Positions 10,682-21,942 of a stretch of DNA of 64,000 bases are shown in pieces (within the stretch, counting starts at the first letter, position 1; the number at the start of each line of letters is the position of its first letter). Below the pieces are notes generated by a model. That model had not been told where the DNA came from. It worked only from the letters and a program-made list of their open reading frames with translations, and made no database searches. This DNA comes from Humulus lupulus (taxonomy: Eukaryota > Streptophyta > Magnoliopsida > Rosales > Cannabaceae). Position numbers and translations under genes: made by a program. The stretch is taken from NCBI RefSeq assembly GCF_963169125.1, contig NC_084801.1:113611061-113675060 (forward strand), read 5' to 3'.

Positions 10682-11790
10682 GATGCCTCGACAATAATCT
10701 AGACTCCGCGGCAGTCGGGCCGGGGATGACACTCAGGGTCAGGACCCTCCACCTGCCCCACGGAAGTAGCAAGAGATGTTTGCCGAAATGGAAGGAAGAT
10801 TGCAACGAACAGAAGAAGAACTTTATGAGTTGCAGCAACATGCCCCTCCACAGGCCACTGGGCTACCAATTCAGCAAGTTGCGGCACCAGTGCCAGTTAA
10901 GCCTTTGATGGAGAACAGGTGGGAACCTTTGTAGGAAAGGTTCCGGAAGCAGCATCCTCCCACCTTTGAGGGTGGACCAGACCCACTGCAGGCAGAGTAG
11001 TGGATGAATATGGTTTCCTCCATCCTGGATTTTATGAGGATTGAAGGGAACGAGAGGGTAGCTTGTGCCAGCTACATGTTCAGAGAGGATGCCCGCATCT
11101 AGTGGGATATAGTGGTTCAGAGAAGGAACGTGGCAAATATGACTTGGGAAGAATTTAGGAATATCTTCAATGAGAAGTATTACAGTGTGGCAGTCCAAGC
11201 TGCGAAGGTTGACGAGTTCATCAACCTAACTCAGAACCGGTTGACCGTTACAGAGTACGCTTTGAAATTTGACCAGTTGGGAAAGTTTGCGCTGGACTTG
11301 GTGCCATTGGATGCGACAAGAAGAGACATATTTGTACACGGGTCAAATATTATGATTGCCTGTGATGTAAAGATCACCTTGGATCCAGAGACTACTACCT
11401 ATGCTAAGGTTGTGGACAAGGTCCTTACAGCTGAGGGGGCCGAGGACCAGATTTGGAGAGAGAGCGATGTTAGGCGCGATGCCAGGAGGACAGTGCCTCC
11501 TTTTATTGGATCCAGTCGGGGTAGTGGCTCTAGTGAACAGAAGAGGAAGGCCCCAGATTCTTTTATTCCTCCTAGCTCGGATAGGAGGGCACGGGGTGCT
11601 TTTAGTGGCCGTCAGGGCGGAGGTGACAATTGAAGGAGTTTTCCACTGTGTCCCCGGTGCAGATGATGACACCAGGGTGAGTGCAGGATCAGGGCCTATT
11701 TTCTCTATGGGAGTGCCAATCATCTAAAGAAGGACTACCCACAATCCAGGAAAGAGGAGCCGAAGCAGGGCAACAATCTCGCTCCTTCCA
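10682..11790 (+). pseudogene. Tekay1 gag, multiple stops
   Basis: Gag starts at ATG 10682, about 320 bp after the primer site, but reaches a TAA within five codons. A coiled-coil-like stretch (AEMEGRLQRTEEELYELQQ) is followed by the capsid region with WEPL.ERFRKQHPPTFEGGPD. The open segment 11112-11633 (173 codons) carries the retrotransposon gag core NMTWEEFRNIFNEKYYSVA and LTQNRLTVTEYALKFDQL. A basic Arg/Gly/Ser tail and a damaged zinc-knuckle region follow up to the protease. At least five stops are present, so Gag would not be made. Confidence 0.83.
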
Positions 11791-11792
11791 GA

Positions 11793-13244
11793 GTGTTTAC
11801 TTTGACTCATACTGAGGTGGAGGCTAGCCCCTCGGTTGTGACAGGTCATATTTCTAGTGCTGGTTCATCTTTTACTGCGTTGATTGACTCGGGAGCTACC
11901 CATTCATTTGTATCTGCTAGAGTAATAAATCAGCTGTGTAGACCTAGTGATTTGTATGCTAGGGGTTTTCAGACTTTGTTGCCAACTAGGGAATTAGTAG
12001 TCTCTAGGAGATGGATGAGAGCTTTGCCAGTAGAGATAGATGGTAGGGAGTTGTCTGTTGATCTGGTTGAGCTTGTGATGGATGACTTCGATATGATCCT
12101 AGGGATGGATTGGTTATCGAAGTATGGGGCGACGATTGACTGCAAGCGTAGGATGGTGACTTTTGAACTAGAAGGGGAGGTACCCTTTGTATTCGTGGGA
12201 ACAGTCAGTGGATCGCGGGTACCTATGATTTCAGCGCTGAAGGCTAGAGACCTGATGCAGGAAGGTTGCATAGGATTCCTAGCGAATGTTGTGGATGCCT
12301 CTAGGGTTGTGACGGTTGGACCGAGGGAGACCAGATTGGTATGTGAGTTTCTAGATTTATTTCCAGCAGACCTGCCAGGGTTGCCACCGCAGCGAGGGAT
12401 TGAGTTTGTCATTGAGTTGGTGCTAGGGGCAGAGCCAATATCTAGGACACCCTATAGAATGGCTCCGACAGAGTTGAAGGAGTTGAAGATTCAGTTACTG
12501 GAGTTACTGGATTTGGGGTTCATCAGACTGAGTTTCTCGCCATGGGCTGCTCCAGTGTTGTTCGTCAAGAAGAAGGATGGATCTCTTAGGATGTGTATTG
12601 ACTACAGAGAGTTGAATAAGTTGACCATTAAGAACAAGTATCCACTGCCTAGGATCGACGATTTATTTGACCATCTACAGGGAAAGATAGTGTTTTCCAA
12701 GATTGATCTCCGATTAGGTTACCATCAGTTAAGGGTCAAAGAAGAGGACATACCAAAGACCGTTTTCCGCACGAGGTATGGACACTATGAATTCCTGGTC
12801 ATTACCTTTGGATTAACCAATGCCCCAACAACTTTTATGGATATGATGAATAGGGTTTTCAAGGACTATCTGGAAAAGTTTGTGATCGTGTTCATCGACG
12901 ACATTCTGGTGTATTCTCAGTCAGAGACAGAGCATGAGCAGCATCTACGTTTGGTGTTGCAGCGGTTAAGGGAGCATAGGTTATATGCTAAGTTCAGCAA
13001 GTGCGAGTTCTGGTTATTGCGAGTTACATTTTTGGGTCATATCGTCAGTAAGGAGGGGATTCTGGTTGACCCAAGTAAGATAGAGAAAGTGAGAGATTGG
13101 CCTAGACCGAGCAACATTCCAGAAGTTAGAAGTTTTCTGGGATTGGCAGGATATTATTGGCGGTTTGTTGAGGGGTTTTCCAGGATAGCTACACCGTTGA
13201 CAGAATTGACAAAGAAGAAGACAAAGTATGTTTGGACATACTAA
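11793..13244 (+). CDS. Tekay1 protease and reverse transcriptase (open)
   Basis: A 483-codon frame. Residues about 25-110 are the aspartic protease: [16 protein letters not shown] carries the D-S-G active site, and [18 protein letters not shown] the C-terminal part. Residues about 215-400 are the reverse transcriptase: [52 protein letters not shown] and the catalytic [10 protein letters not shown]. The connection region [18 protein letters not shown] follows, and TAA at 13242 stops the frame where RNase H should continue (expected Trp-Cys at that point). Before the TAA everything needed for catalysis looks intact. Confidence 0.87.
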   Translation: MFTLTHTEVEASPSVVTGHISSAGSSFTALIDSGATHSFVSARVINQLCRPSDLYARGFQTLLPTRELVVSRRWMRALPVEIDGRELSVDLVELVMDDFDMILGMDWLSKYGATIDCKRRMVTFELEGEVPFVFVGTVSGSRVPMISALKARDLMQEGCIGFLANVVDASRVVTVGPRETRLVCEFLDLFPADLPGLPPQRGIEFVIELVLGAEPISRTPYRMAPTELKELKIQLLELLDLGFIRLSFSPWAAPVLFVKKKDGSLRMCIDYRELNKLTIKNKYPLPRIDDLFDHLQGKIVFSKIDLRLGYHQLRVKEEDIPKTVFRTRYGHYEFLVITFGLTNAPTTFMDMMNRVFKDYLEKFVIVFIDDILVYSQSETEHEQHLRLVLQRLREHRLYAKFSKCEFWLLRVTFLGHIVSKEGILVDPSKIEKVRDWPRPSNIPEVRSFLGLAGYYWRFVEGFSRIATPLTELTKKKTKYVWTY

Positions 13245-13685
13245 TGTGAGAACAGTTTCAAAGAGTTGAAGCGACGACTGATCACCACACTAGTGTTGAG
13301 TTTGCCGACAGATAATGAGAAATTTGTGGTTTACAGTGATGCTTCCAGACAGGGTTTAGGGTGTGTGCTGATGCAAGCTAGTAAGGTGATAGCTTATGCA
13401 TCGAGGAAGTTAAAGGAGTATGAGCAGAGATATCCCATGCATGATCTAGAATTGGCAGCGATGCTATTTGCACTTAAGATTTGGAGACATTATTTATATG
13501 GTGAGAAGTGCGAGATATACACCGATCATAAGAGTTTGAAGTACTTCTTTACTCAGAAGGATCTGAATATGCGCTAAAGACGGTGGCTGGAGTTGGTTAA
13601 GGATTATGATTGTGACATCCTATACCATCTGGGGAAGGCTAATGTAGTGGCTGATGCATTGAGTCGAAAAGGCCCGGGATAGTTG
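13245..13685 (+). pseudogene. Tekay1 RNase H, two stops
   Basis: Continues in frame after the TAA at 13242. The open piece 13266-13577 carries the RNase H signatures [18 protein letters not shown] (first Asp), the [20 protein letters not shown] helix with the catalytic Glu, and [14 protein letters not shown] (second Asp). A TAA at 13575-13577 interrupts it, and the terminal segment [11 protein letters not shown] with the last Asp lies at about 13640-13670. Confidence 0.83.
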
Positions 13686-14995
13686 TTCAGCTTGAGACAG
13701 ATATCCGATAAGCTAGCTGAGGAGATGACTAGAGCGGGTATAGAATTGGTGGTTGGTCAGTTAGCTAACATCACTCTTCAGTCTACACTTCTTGAGAGTA
13801 TTAAGGAGGCATAGGGGAAGGATTCCCAGTTGAGAGGTTACAGAGAGAATGTCTTAGTTAGAGCAGCTAAGGAATTCTCTATCTCGGATATGGGATTGCT
13901 GAAGTACAAGGGTCGGATCTGTGTTCCAATGGATTCTAATATCCGGTGAGAGATCTTAGATGAATCGCATACCACTCCCTATTCCTTACATCTAGGTACG
14001 ACGAAGATGTACCAAGATCTGAGAGCTTTGTATTGGTGGTCGGGCATGAATAGGGATGTGGTGGATTATGTGGCCAAGTGCTTAACTTGTCAGCAGGTTA
14101 AGGCTGAACACCAGAGGCCAGCGTGGTTGCTGCAGCCTCTAGGGATTCCCAAGTGGAAGTGGGAAGATATTACCATGGACTTCTTGGTTAGCTTGTCGAA
14201 GACCATGGGACAACATGGATCGATGTGGGTGATTGTGGATAGATATACCAAGTCCGCCAACTTTTTACCTGTCAGGACGACTTATACTGTGGAGCAATAT
14301 GTTGAATTATATTTGAAGGAAATTGTTCGACTTCACGAGGCTCCAAGGTCGATAGTATCCGACAGGGACCCCACCTTTACTTCCATGTTTTGGGAGAGTC
14401 TAAAGAAAGCTATGGGCACACAGTTACGGTTTAGTACCGCTTATCATCCTCAAACAGATGGACAGTCCGAGAGGACGATTCAGATACTGGAAGACATGCT
14501 ACGAGCCTGTGTCCTAGATTTTGGGGGATCTTGGAGTAAGTATCTCCCTTTGATTGAATTCTTGTACAACAACATTTATCAGGCGACTATCGAAGTGGCT
14601 CCGTGTGAGATGCTTTATGGGAGGAAGTGCAGGTCACCTATCCATTGGGATGAGACGGGTGAGAGGAGTTATTTGGGTCCTAAAATGGTTCAGAGGACCA
14701 ATGAGGCGATTGAGAAGATTAGAGCTCGAATGCTCGCCTCACAGAATCCCCAGAAGAGTTACTCATACTTGAAACGCATGAGCATAGAGATTCAGGTAGG
14801 TGACCATGTGTTCCTTAGGGTTTCACCTTTGAGAGGAGTGAAACAGTTTGGTGTTCGGGGCAAGCTAAGCCCTAGGTTTGTTGGCCCATTCGAGATTCTG
14901 GAACGGGTTGGGGAGGTAGCTTACAGACTGGCAATGCCTCCATTCTTATCAGGGGTTCATAATGTTTTTCACGTATCCAAGCTGCGGAAGTCCGT
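13686..14995 (+). pseudogene. Tekay1 integrase, 3' end cut by TR-GAG
   Basis: The N-terminal zinc-binding part (13750-14000) has stops at about 13812 and 13948. The rest is open from 14007. The H2C2 finger ends in CLTCQQVKAEHQR. The catalytic triad is intact: Asp in MWVIVDRYTKSANF, Asp in IVSDRDPTFTS and Glu in QTDGQSERTIQ. The C-terminal GPY-like region (KLSPRFVGPFEILERVG, then GVHNVFHVSKLRK) leads towards the chromodomain. At 14995 the frame is split by another element. Codons after 14995 in the open frame to 15080 are LTR sequence, not integrase. The integrase tail resumes at 21655. Confidence 0.85.
14991..14995. repeat. Target-site duplication of TR-GAG (TCCGT)
   Basis: tccgt here is repeated exactly at 21655-21659 on the other side of the element. 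Removing 14996-21659 restores the Tekay1 integrase-chromodomain frame. Confidence 0.93.
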
Positions 14996-16235
14996 TGTTG
15001 CTTATATTTTAATACACGCAAGTGCACGTATCATACAAGTAGTACTCACACAGGTGAGGTCGAACCCAAGGGAATTGTAGCTAAGTACTAACAAAATTGG
15101 ATCTATATTTCTATTTGGCAACAACAAAATTTGGTGTTTAAATAATAATGCAGAAAACAAAACAAGCAAAATCAACAAATAAGAAATTAAGGGTTTAACA
15201 AAGGATGTGAAGATAGGGATATGATTTCAATTGCTTCGATAACCCAATTGTTAACGCTAGTTGACTATTCTTCTTCTTTCAATGAAATGACAGATTATAA
15301 AATTACCTAAACTCTTTTCAGATCATTTAGGTTCTAAATTGCATTGTCAACTATTGCATTTCTGAGATAGCACAACAATCAATTCGCTTTAAGTAATAAT
15401 CTATAAGTCACATAAGCTATGCGAATACTTTCGTTTCGCATCAAAACCTATGTTCATTCATTTAGAGCATTCCTAATATTCACTTTTCAGATTTCACATT
15501 AGGATCATGAATCATGCTCAAGGTGATCAATCTCAAACATACATTAAGTACAAAGATGAACAAATTTCATAAACAAGCAAGAAGAAATAATCAAATAGCA
15601 TTAATCATGGGATGATTTCAGTCAATATCCATCAAATCCCTAATAAGAGTTTAGTTCATCATCTCAAAATTCAAATCCATAATCAAACTAAACAATAACA
15701 TAGGAAAAATCAAAGAAAAGGAGGATGAAACTAGATGGGGAGTTGTCGGAGATCGCCCACGCTTGTCCCAAAATCCGTCTTCTCTTGTATTTTTTCTCTT
15801 TTTGTCTGTTTCTCTGTCAAAAATCGCGATCCCCTTTTCAGAATGAAGACCTCATTCTATATCTTTCCCAAAATGACGAAATTGCCCTTAAAATTCTGAG
15901 GCGTACGGACGTCAGCGCCGCGACGCCAATTCCTGCGCCGCGGCCCTACTCGGAAATTGCGAAATCTTGAGTTTCTGGAAAAGGGCTCGCCGCGGCTCTA
16001 ACTTGCACTAGCGCCGCGACGCTAATTCTTGCGCCGCGGCCCTAATACAATTTCAGCAAAACTTGAATAACCCTTCAGTTTAGCATATTTTCTCCACCAT
16101 CCACTCCAAATGCCCAAAACATATGCTTAAACCTGAAATCAAGCAAAACAAGCATAAATCTGCTCCAAAAACACATAAACCATTAAAAAGACAATGATCA
16201 AGACACTTAAAAAGTAGGCTAAACTTAGCCTAACA
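14996..16235 (-). repeat. TR-GAG 3' LTR (left copy, 1240 bp)
   Basis: In window orientation it runs TGTTGCTTAT...GCCTAACA. Near-identical to 20415-21654. It contains a GC-rich cluster of ccgcggc/gccgcg motifs at about 15910-16045 within otherwise AT-rich sequence. An 81-codon open frame appears in both LTR copies, but nothing supports it as a gene. Confidence 0.93.
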
Positions 16236-16250
16236 AACTCCCCCAAACTT
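16236..16250 (-). other. TR-GAG polypurine tract
   Basis: On the - strand the sequence AAGTTTGGGGGAGTT abuts the 3' LTR. This is where plus-strand DNA synthesis would be primed. The same 12-13 nt core occurs again at 16927-16938 and 17445-17457 inside the element. Confidence 0.85.
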
Positions 16251-17790
16251 TATTCTTACTCGTCCTCGAGTAAGGGAACGACACATTAAACTAAAAGAAA
16301 TAGACATGACAAGTTAAGCCTCCAGTCTTATTTAAACCACGCCGTCATCACTCACAAAACTTCAACTGTTGATCAACCAGAATTTCAATTCAAAAACTCC
16401 AACAATTAATCTGAATGCCTTAATTGGAAATTAGATTATACCTTGCAAATAACAAATGAATAACTAGATAACACCATACATGCCTCACTCATTCCAACGA
16501 TCCACTAGCCAAAATTCAATATGCTTGCACACTTACCTTTCTCCACTAATGTCAACAACACATGTTATGGAATCAAAAGGACTTCAAAGGTTCATAACGT
16601 TTTGGCTTAGGTAAAGGTGGATGAAAAGACATTTAGGCTTCATTATACCATAAGCACATCAAAAACCAATCAAACAACCCACCTTGCATTCAATTACCAT
16701 CCCCTTTTTCACCCACTTCTTATCGATTGAGGACTCATACTCAATGCTCCAACATCACTTTATTTAATTATTCATCACTCACATTTTTTATTTTTTTTTG
16801 AAATAAGGAATCAAAATTGAGTGATGTTGCAAGCACTTTTACATTTCACACTTGTCTCAATCAGAAAATTACATCGTTCATCCACTTACACCAATACCCT
16901 TTTTTTTTTACCCAATTACAATTCGTTCCCCCAAACTTATTTCTAAGCTTATGGCATAATTCACAGGACAGGGAAAAATAATAATTGGTAAATTTTTGGC
17001 TTAATGAAGTGGTTACACAATCAATCAAACAAGTTAAGGCACAAATATGCGAACTAGGGATAATAATGATAAGGGTAAGCTTGAAAGGCCCAAACGTTCC
17101 AAAAGATTGCCTAAATCATATTCCAAAACACATGTCATCAAGGATTTCGTCTCAAAAGGCAAGCAATGCAAGTTCTATCTTTTTCATCAATTCATACCTC
17201 TAACCCAAGTAACACATGTATAGCATAATCCACTTATTCACATTTGCAACATACACTAAAATTTCCAAAAGGCATCAAAATTAATCCAAAGAGTGATCAA
17301 ATCAAGCACACGGTTAGACACAATTTCCGTTTGACAAGTGACAACAACGACATTTATACGTATCATTGGCTTAACTTTTGACACACACAACAACTAAAAC
17401 AACAAAATTTTAACTAAACTAAACTAAAACAGAAAAGTAAGCCCCTCCCCCAAACTTTATTTCACATTGTCCCCAATGTGAACATGACAACCCAATAGAA
17501 GAGAACTTACCCGAATGAGCCTTAAAAGGAATTCCCAATGTACCGCCGTGGCTCCAGCCTTCAGTGCTGTGACTCTAATGTTTTTTTTTTTTATGTATTG
17601 CACGATTCAACATTACAATCCCAAAACAAAAAAAAACTAAACAAAGTCTAATTAAAAATCAAAACTGAAAACAAAAACTAAAAATAAAATAAAAGTAAAA
17701 ACCAAATTGTTCATACTTCGAAACTAAAATTAAATTGAAAGATTTGGGTGCCTCCCAACAACGCTTTATTTAACGTCTTTAGCTGGACGC
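16251..17790 (-). other. TR-GAG non-coding region between protease and 3' LTR
   Basis: About 1.5 kb, AT-rich, with no credible open frame on either strand. It holds several homopolymer T/A runs (for example 16791-16799, 16901-16909 and 17579-17592) and two extra copies of the polypurine core. In a full-length Athila element this space would hold RT, RNase H and integrase. Near 17740-17790 the - strand reads GACGTTAAATAAAGCG, a stretch seen just after the protease in Athila-type elements. Confidence 0.75.
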
Positions 17791-17806
17791 TCACTTCTCT
17801 ACACCT

Positions 17807-20277
17807 TCAACTTGGGTCAAGTCCACCCCTTGCATCCTTGAGCGCCATCGTGTCATACGAGGAAAACTCCCTTCTACTGTTGAGAATATTGAAATTATCC
17901 CCAATGTCATCGAAACCTTCAAACTTGCCACACAATAATCTTTTCATACGACGTCGAACTGTTCGAAATCGTTCTTTGGTCTTCTTCTTCTTTTTACCAA
18001 TTGATTCTTGACAATCATTCTCCACATCAACTCTACAGCATGTAGGAATTTCAGTTGCTGCAAAGACATTAAAACTTATTTCCTCATTTTGGACTCGCAA
18101 CCTTAACTCCCCTTTTTGTACATCGATTAAAGCTCGTCCTGTGGCTAAAAATGTTCTTCCCAAAATAATGGGAATGTTTGCATCTTCCTCCATGTCAAGA
18201 ATTATGAAATCAGCGGGGAAAATAAATTTACCCACCTTCACCAAGACATCCTCTATCACTCCACGAGGATGTTTAATGGAGCGATCAGCCATCTGTAAGG
18301 AAACTGTTGTAGGGCGAGCTTCTCCCAATTTTAGCCTTCGAAAAATAGATAGAGGCATTAGATTCACACTTGCCCCTAAATCACATAAAGCTTTTGTTTC
18401 GACAGAGCCCCCTATAGAACATGGAATATTGAAACTACCCGGATCTTTAAGCTTGGGAGGTAATTTCTTCTGCAAGATTGCACTGCACTCCTCAGTAAGT
18501 GCCATTGTCTCATATTCCTCCAACTTCCTTTTCTTGGCCAAAATATCCTTCATGAATTTAACATACATTGGCATTTTCTCCAAGGCCTCCGCAAATGGGA
18601 TATTGATATGTAGTTTCTTGAATATTTCAAGGAACTTTGAGAATTGCTTATCAAGGTTGTTCTTGCGGAGCCTTTGTGGGTAGGGAATCTTGATGTGGTG
18701 ATCTATGCTCACTTGTGGTGTAGCTTCTTTGGTTGGGAGGTATTCAGTAACCTTGTTTTCACCTTGCTTCTTTTCCACTGTACCCTGTACTTGTTGATCC
18801 TGAACCTTGTCTTCATCTGACTGCTCCACACTTGGCTCTTCATATTTCTTCCCACTTCTCAATGTAATAGCCTGGCACTCTTCTTTTGGATTGACTTCAG
18901 TGGTGCTAGGAAGGTTACCTTGAGCACAGTTTGCCATAAGAGTAGCCAATTGCCCAATCTGGTTCTCCAAATTTCTAATAGAAAACCGCGTTTCAGTCAT
19001 GAATTGATTAAGAACATCAGACTGAGTATCAGGCTGTCTCATAGGATTCTGTTGTTGTCGCATGGGTGGTTGGTAAAACCCAGGAGGTGGCTACTGAAAT
19101 GGTTGCTGTGACGGCTGAACTGAAGATTGGCCTTGTTGGTCATTCTTCCAAGAAAAATTGGGGTGATTCCTCCAACCCTGGTTATAGAAATTTGAATAAG
19201 GATTGTTATTGTTTTGACGAGGAAAATTCCCAATGGCTTGAGCTTGTTCCAATGGCATATTATTGACATCCGCGTACTGACATTTTTCATAAGCATGAGG
19301 ACCCCCACATAATTCACACATAGTTTGAGCTTGCATCACGGGGGTTGCCATTGTACTGCCTTGCAGCTGTTTAGTCAAAGCCTCAACTTGAGCAGTTAAC
19401 TTAGATATTGCATCAATCTCATGCAAACCAGCCACTTTCCTTGAAGAGCTTCTTTCACTTGGCCACTGCTGATTATTCATGGCCATTTCTTCTAACAAAT
19501 CATACGCCCATTGGCGCTCTTCCTCATAAATGCCCCACCAGCTGCTGCATCAATGAGTGTGCGAGTGGTACCACACAACCCATTATAAAAGTTATGGACT
19601 AACATCCATCTCTCTATCCCATGATGCGGGCATCTCCTTATCAAGTCTTTAAATCTCTCCCACGCCTCATATAGAGATTCATTATCCAGCTGGTAGAAGT
19701 TGTTGATCTCCCCCCTTAGCTTAGATGCCTTGGCTGGAGGGAAGAACTTGGAGAGAAACTTTAGTGCAAGATCATTCCATGTATTGATTGAGTTAGGTGG
19801 CAAGGATACCAACCAACTCTTGGCTCGCTCCCTCAGAGAAAATGGGAATAATCTGAGTCTGATTGCATCATCACTGACTCCATTCATCTTAAATGTCTGA
19901 CAGAGCTCCATGAAGTTAGAGAGATGCATGTTTGGGTCTTCAGTGGGTAGTCCCCCAAACTGGACTGTGGATTGAACCATCTGAAGTATGGCTGGCTTTA
20001 TCTCAAAATTATTTGCATCTACGGCAGGTGGTCTTATACAAGACTGGACCCCCGTCATTGTTGGCAACACATAGTCCCTCAGGCTACGGTCGGGTGGATT
20101 TTGACCATTAGCCTGGTCTTCTACGGCACCCCCATTATTACAATTGTTGGCCATAACTTCCTCTTGCTCAATCCTTTGTACAACTCTTTCCAACCTTTTG
20201 TTTCTTCTGTTCTGCCGGCAAGTCTTCTCTATCTCAGGATCAACAGGCACTCTTGCAGCTGGTCCTTGACGTCGCAT
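17807..20277 (-). pseudogene. TR-GAG Athila-type Gag and retropepsin (one frameshift, one stop)
   Basis: Read from ATG 20277 towards 17807. The capsid region has [40 protein letters not shown] and [19 protein letters not shown], the classic Athila-type gag core. A 1-nt loss near 19530 shifts the frame; the correct frame continues from about 19525 to 19091. It includes the zinc knuckle CELCGGPHAYEKC (C-X2-C-X3-H-X4-C). A TAG at about 19091-19093 is the only in-frame stop. The last open segment (19063-17807, 418 codons) ends with the protease: ALCDLGASVNLMPLSIFRRL and IILGRTFLATGRALIDVQKG. The D-L-G-A active site is normal for this family. Overall about 820 codons, almost complete. Confidence 0.88.
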
Positions 20278-20390
20278 AAACCAATGGTACTTGAGATGAG
20301 ATAAGAAGAATCTGACACAAAAAAGTTAGCAAAAGTGAAAAGAAAACCAAATTAGAATTTAATCCAATTAACGTAATATCAACTAAACAA

Positions 20391-20408
20391 TTTCCCGGCA
20401 ACGCGCCA
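20391..20408 (-). other. TR-GAG primer-binding site
   Basis: On the - strand TGGCGCGTTGCCGGGAAA lies just inside the 5' LTR. It resembles the TGGCGCCGTTGCCGGGGA primer-binding site of Athila elements, usually attributed to an Asp tRNA. I have not verified the tRNA match. Confidence 0.7.
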
Positions 20409-20414
20409 AAAACT

Positions 20415-21654
20415 TGTTGCTTATATTTTAATACACGCAAGTGCACGTATCATACAAGTAGTACTCACACAGGTGAGGTCGAACCCAAGGGAATTGTAGC
20501 TAAGTACTAACAAAATTGGATTTATATTTCTATTTGGCAACAACAAAATTTGGTGTTTAAATAATAATGCAGAAAACAAAACAAGCAAAATCAACAAATA
20601 AGAAATTAAGGGTTTAACAAAGGATGTGAAGATAGGGATATGATTTCAATTGCTTCGATAACCCAATTGTTAACGCTAGTTGACTATTCTTCTTCTTTCA
20701 ATGAAATGACAGATTATAAAATTACCTAAACTCTTTTCAGATCATTTAGGTTCTAAATTGCATTGTCAACTATTGCATTTCTGAGATAGCACAACAATCA
20801 ATTCGCTTTAAGTAATAATCTATAAGTCACATAAGCTATGCGAATACTTTCGTTTCGCATCAAAACCTATGTTCATTCATTTAGAGCATTCCTAATATTC
20901 ACTTTTCAGATTTCACATTAGGATCATGAATCATGCTCAAGGTGATCAATCTCAAACATACATTAAGTACAAAGATGAACAAATTTCATAAACAAGCAAG
21001 AAGAAATAATCAAATAGCATTAATCATGGGATGATTTCAGTCAATATCCATCAAATCCCTAATAAGAGTTTAGTTCATCATCTCAAAATTCAAATCCATA
21101 ATCAAACTAAACAATAACATAGGAAAAATCAAAGAAAAAGAGGATGAAACTAGATGGGGAGTTGTCGGAGATCGCCCACGCTTGTCCCAAAATCCGTCTT
21201 TTCTTGTATTTTTTCCCTTTTTGTCTGTTTCTCTGTCAAAAATCGCGATCCCCTTTTCAGAATGAAGACCTCATTCTATATCTTTCCCAAAATGACGAAA
21301 TTGCCCTTAAAATTCTGAGGCGTACGGACGTCAGCGCCGCGGCGCCAATTCCTGCGCCGCGGCCCTACTCGGAAATTGCAAAATCTTGAGTTTCTGGAAA
21401 AGGGCTTGCCGCGGCTCTAACTTGCACTAGGGCCGCGGCGCTAATTCTTGCGCCGCAGCCCTAATACAATTTCAGCAAAACTTGAATAACCCTTCAGTTT
21501 AGTATATTTTCTCCACAATCCACTCCAAATGCCCAAAACATATGCTTAAACCTGAAATCAAGCAAAACAAGCATAAATCTGCTCCAAAAACACATAAACC
21601 ATTAAAAAGACAATGATCAAGACACTTAAAAAGTAGGCTAAACTTAGCCTAACA
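20415..21654 (-). repeat. TR-GAG 5' LTR (right copy, 1240 bp)
   Basis: Same length and ends as 14996-16235. Differences are about 12 scattered substitutions, several of them C/T or G/A at CpG sites within the GC-rich cluster at 21330-21460. It is followed by the exact duplicate tccgt (21655-21659). Confidence 0.93.
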
Positions 21655-21942
21655 TCCGTATCGGATTCGACGCATGTACTGAGCTATGAGAATTTGAAGC
21701 TGGACCAGGATTTGTCATATGAGGAAAAGCTAGTTCAGATTCTTGATCGAAAGGATAAAGTTTTGCGGAGCAAGACCATCGCCTTGGTAAAAGTGATGTG
21801 GACGAACGACAAAGTTGAGAAGGCGACATGGGAACTTGAGTCAGATAAGCGAGAGGGATATCTTGAATTGTTCAGGTATAGTTGTAGCGACCCAAATTTG
21901 CTAATAAGGCTTGGGGCCCTGATTAGCGTGCCTGGAGGGTAA
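21655..21942 (+). pseudogene. Tekay1 integrase C-terminus with chromodomain, running into the LTR
   Basis: Resumes the frame cut at 14995. It encodes STHVLSYENLKLDQDLSYEE followed by the chromodomain: LVQILDRKDKVLRSKTIALV, KVMWTNDKVEKATWELE. Chromodomains of Tekay/Del elements are thought to guide integration into heterochromatin. Compared with Tekay2, a 32-bp stretch after ttcaggt is missing, which removes the usual stop and polypurine region, so the frame reads on through the LTR boundary (21883) to a TAA at 21940-21942. The window therefore shows a chromodomain with an artificial LTR-encoded tail. Confidence 0.83.

Larger units (their letters stand above)
14996..21654 (-). mobile_element. 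TR-GAG: gag-protease-only LTR element, young insertion in Tekay1
   Basis: A 6659-bp element on the - strand with two 1240-bp LTRs, an exact 5-bp duplication, a polypurine tract beside the left LTR and a primer-binding site beside the right LTR. The only coding region is an Athila-type gag followed by a retropepsin-like domain. There is no RT, RNase H or integrase. This fits the non-autonomous TR-GAG class, which needs enzymes from a related Athila element. By eye the LTRs differ at about 12 of 1240 sites, mostly transitions, and have equal length. At the commonly used plant rate of 1.3e-8 substitutions per site per year that is a few hundred thousand years. Confidence 0.92.

Noticed and set aside
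15725..15970. 81-codon open frame repeated at 21144-21389
   Set aside because: It is inside both LTRs of the same element and crosses the GC-rich cluster; no domain, and the duplicate is just the LTR pair.
17748..18683. Long + strand open frames opposite the TR-GAG protease
   Set aside because: They are shadows of the gag-protease on the - strand, which has recognisable gag, zinc-knuckle and protease motifs.
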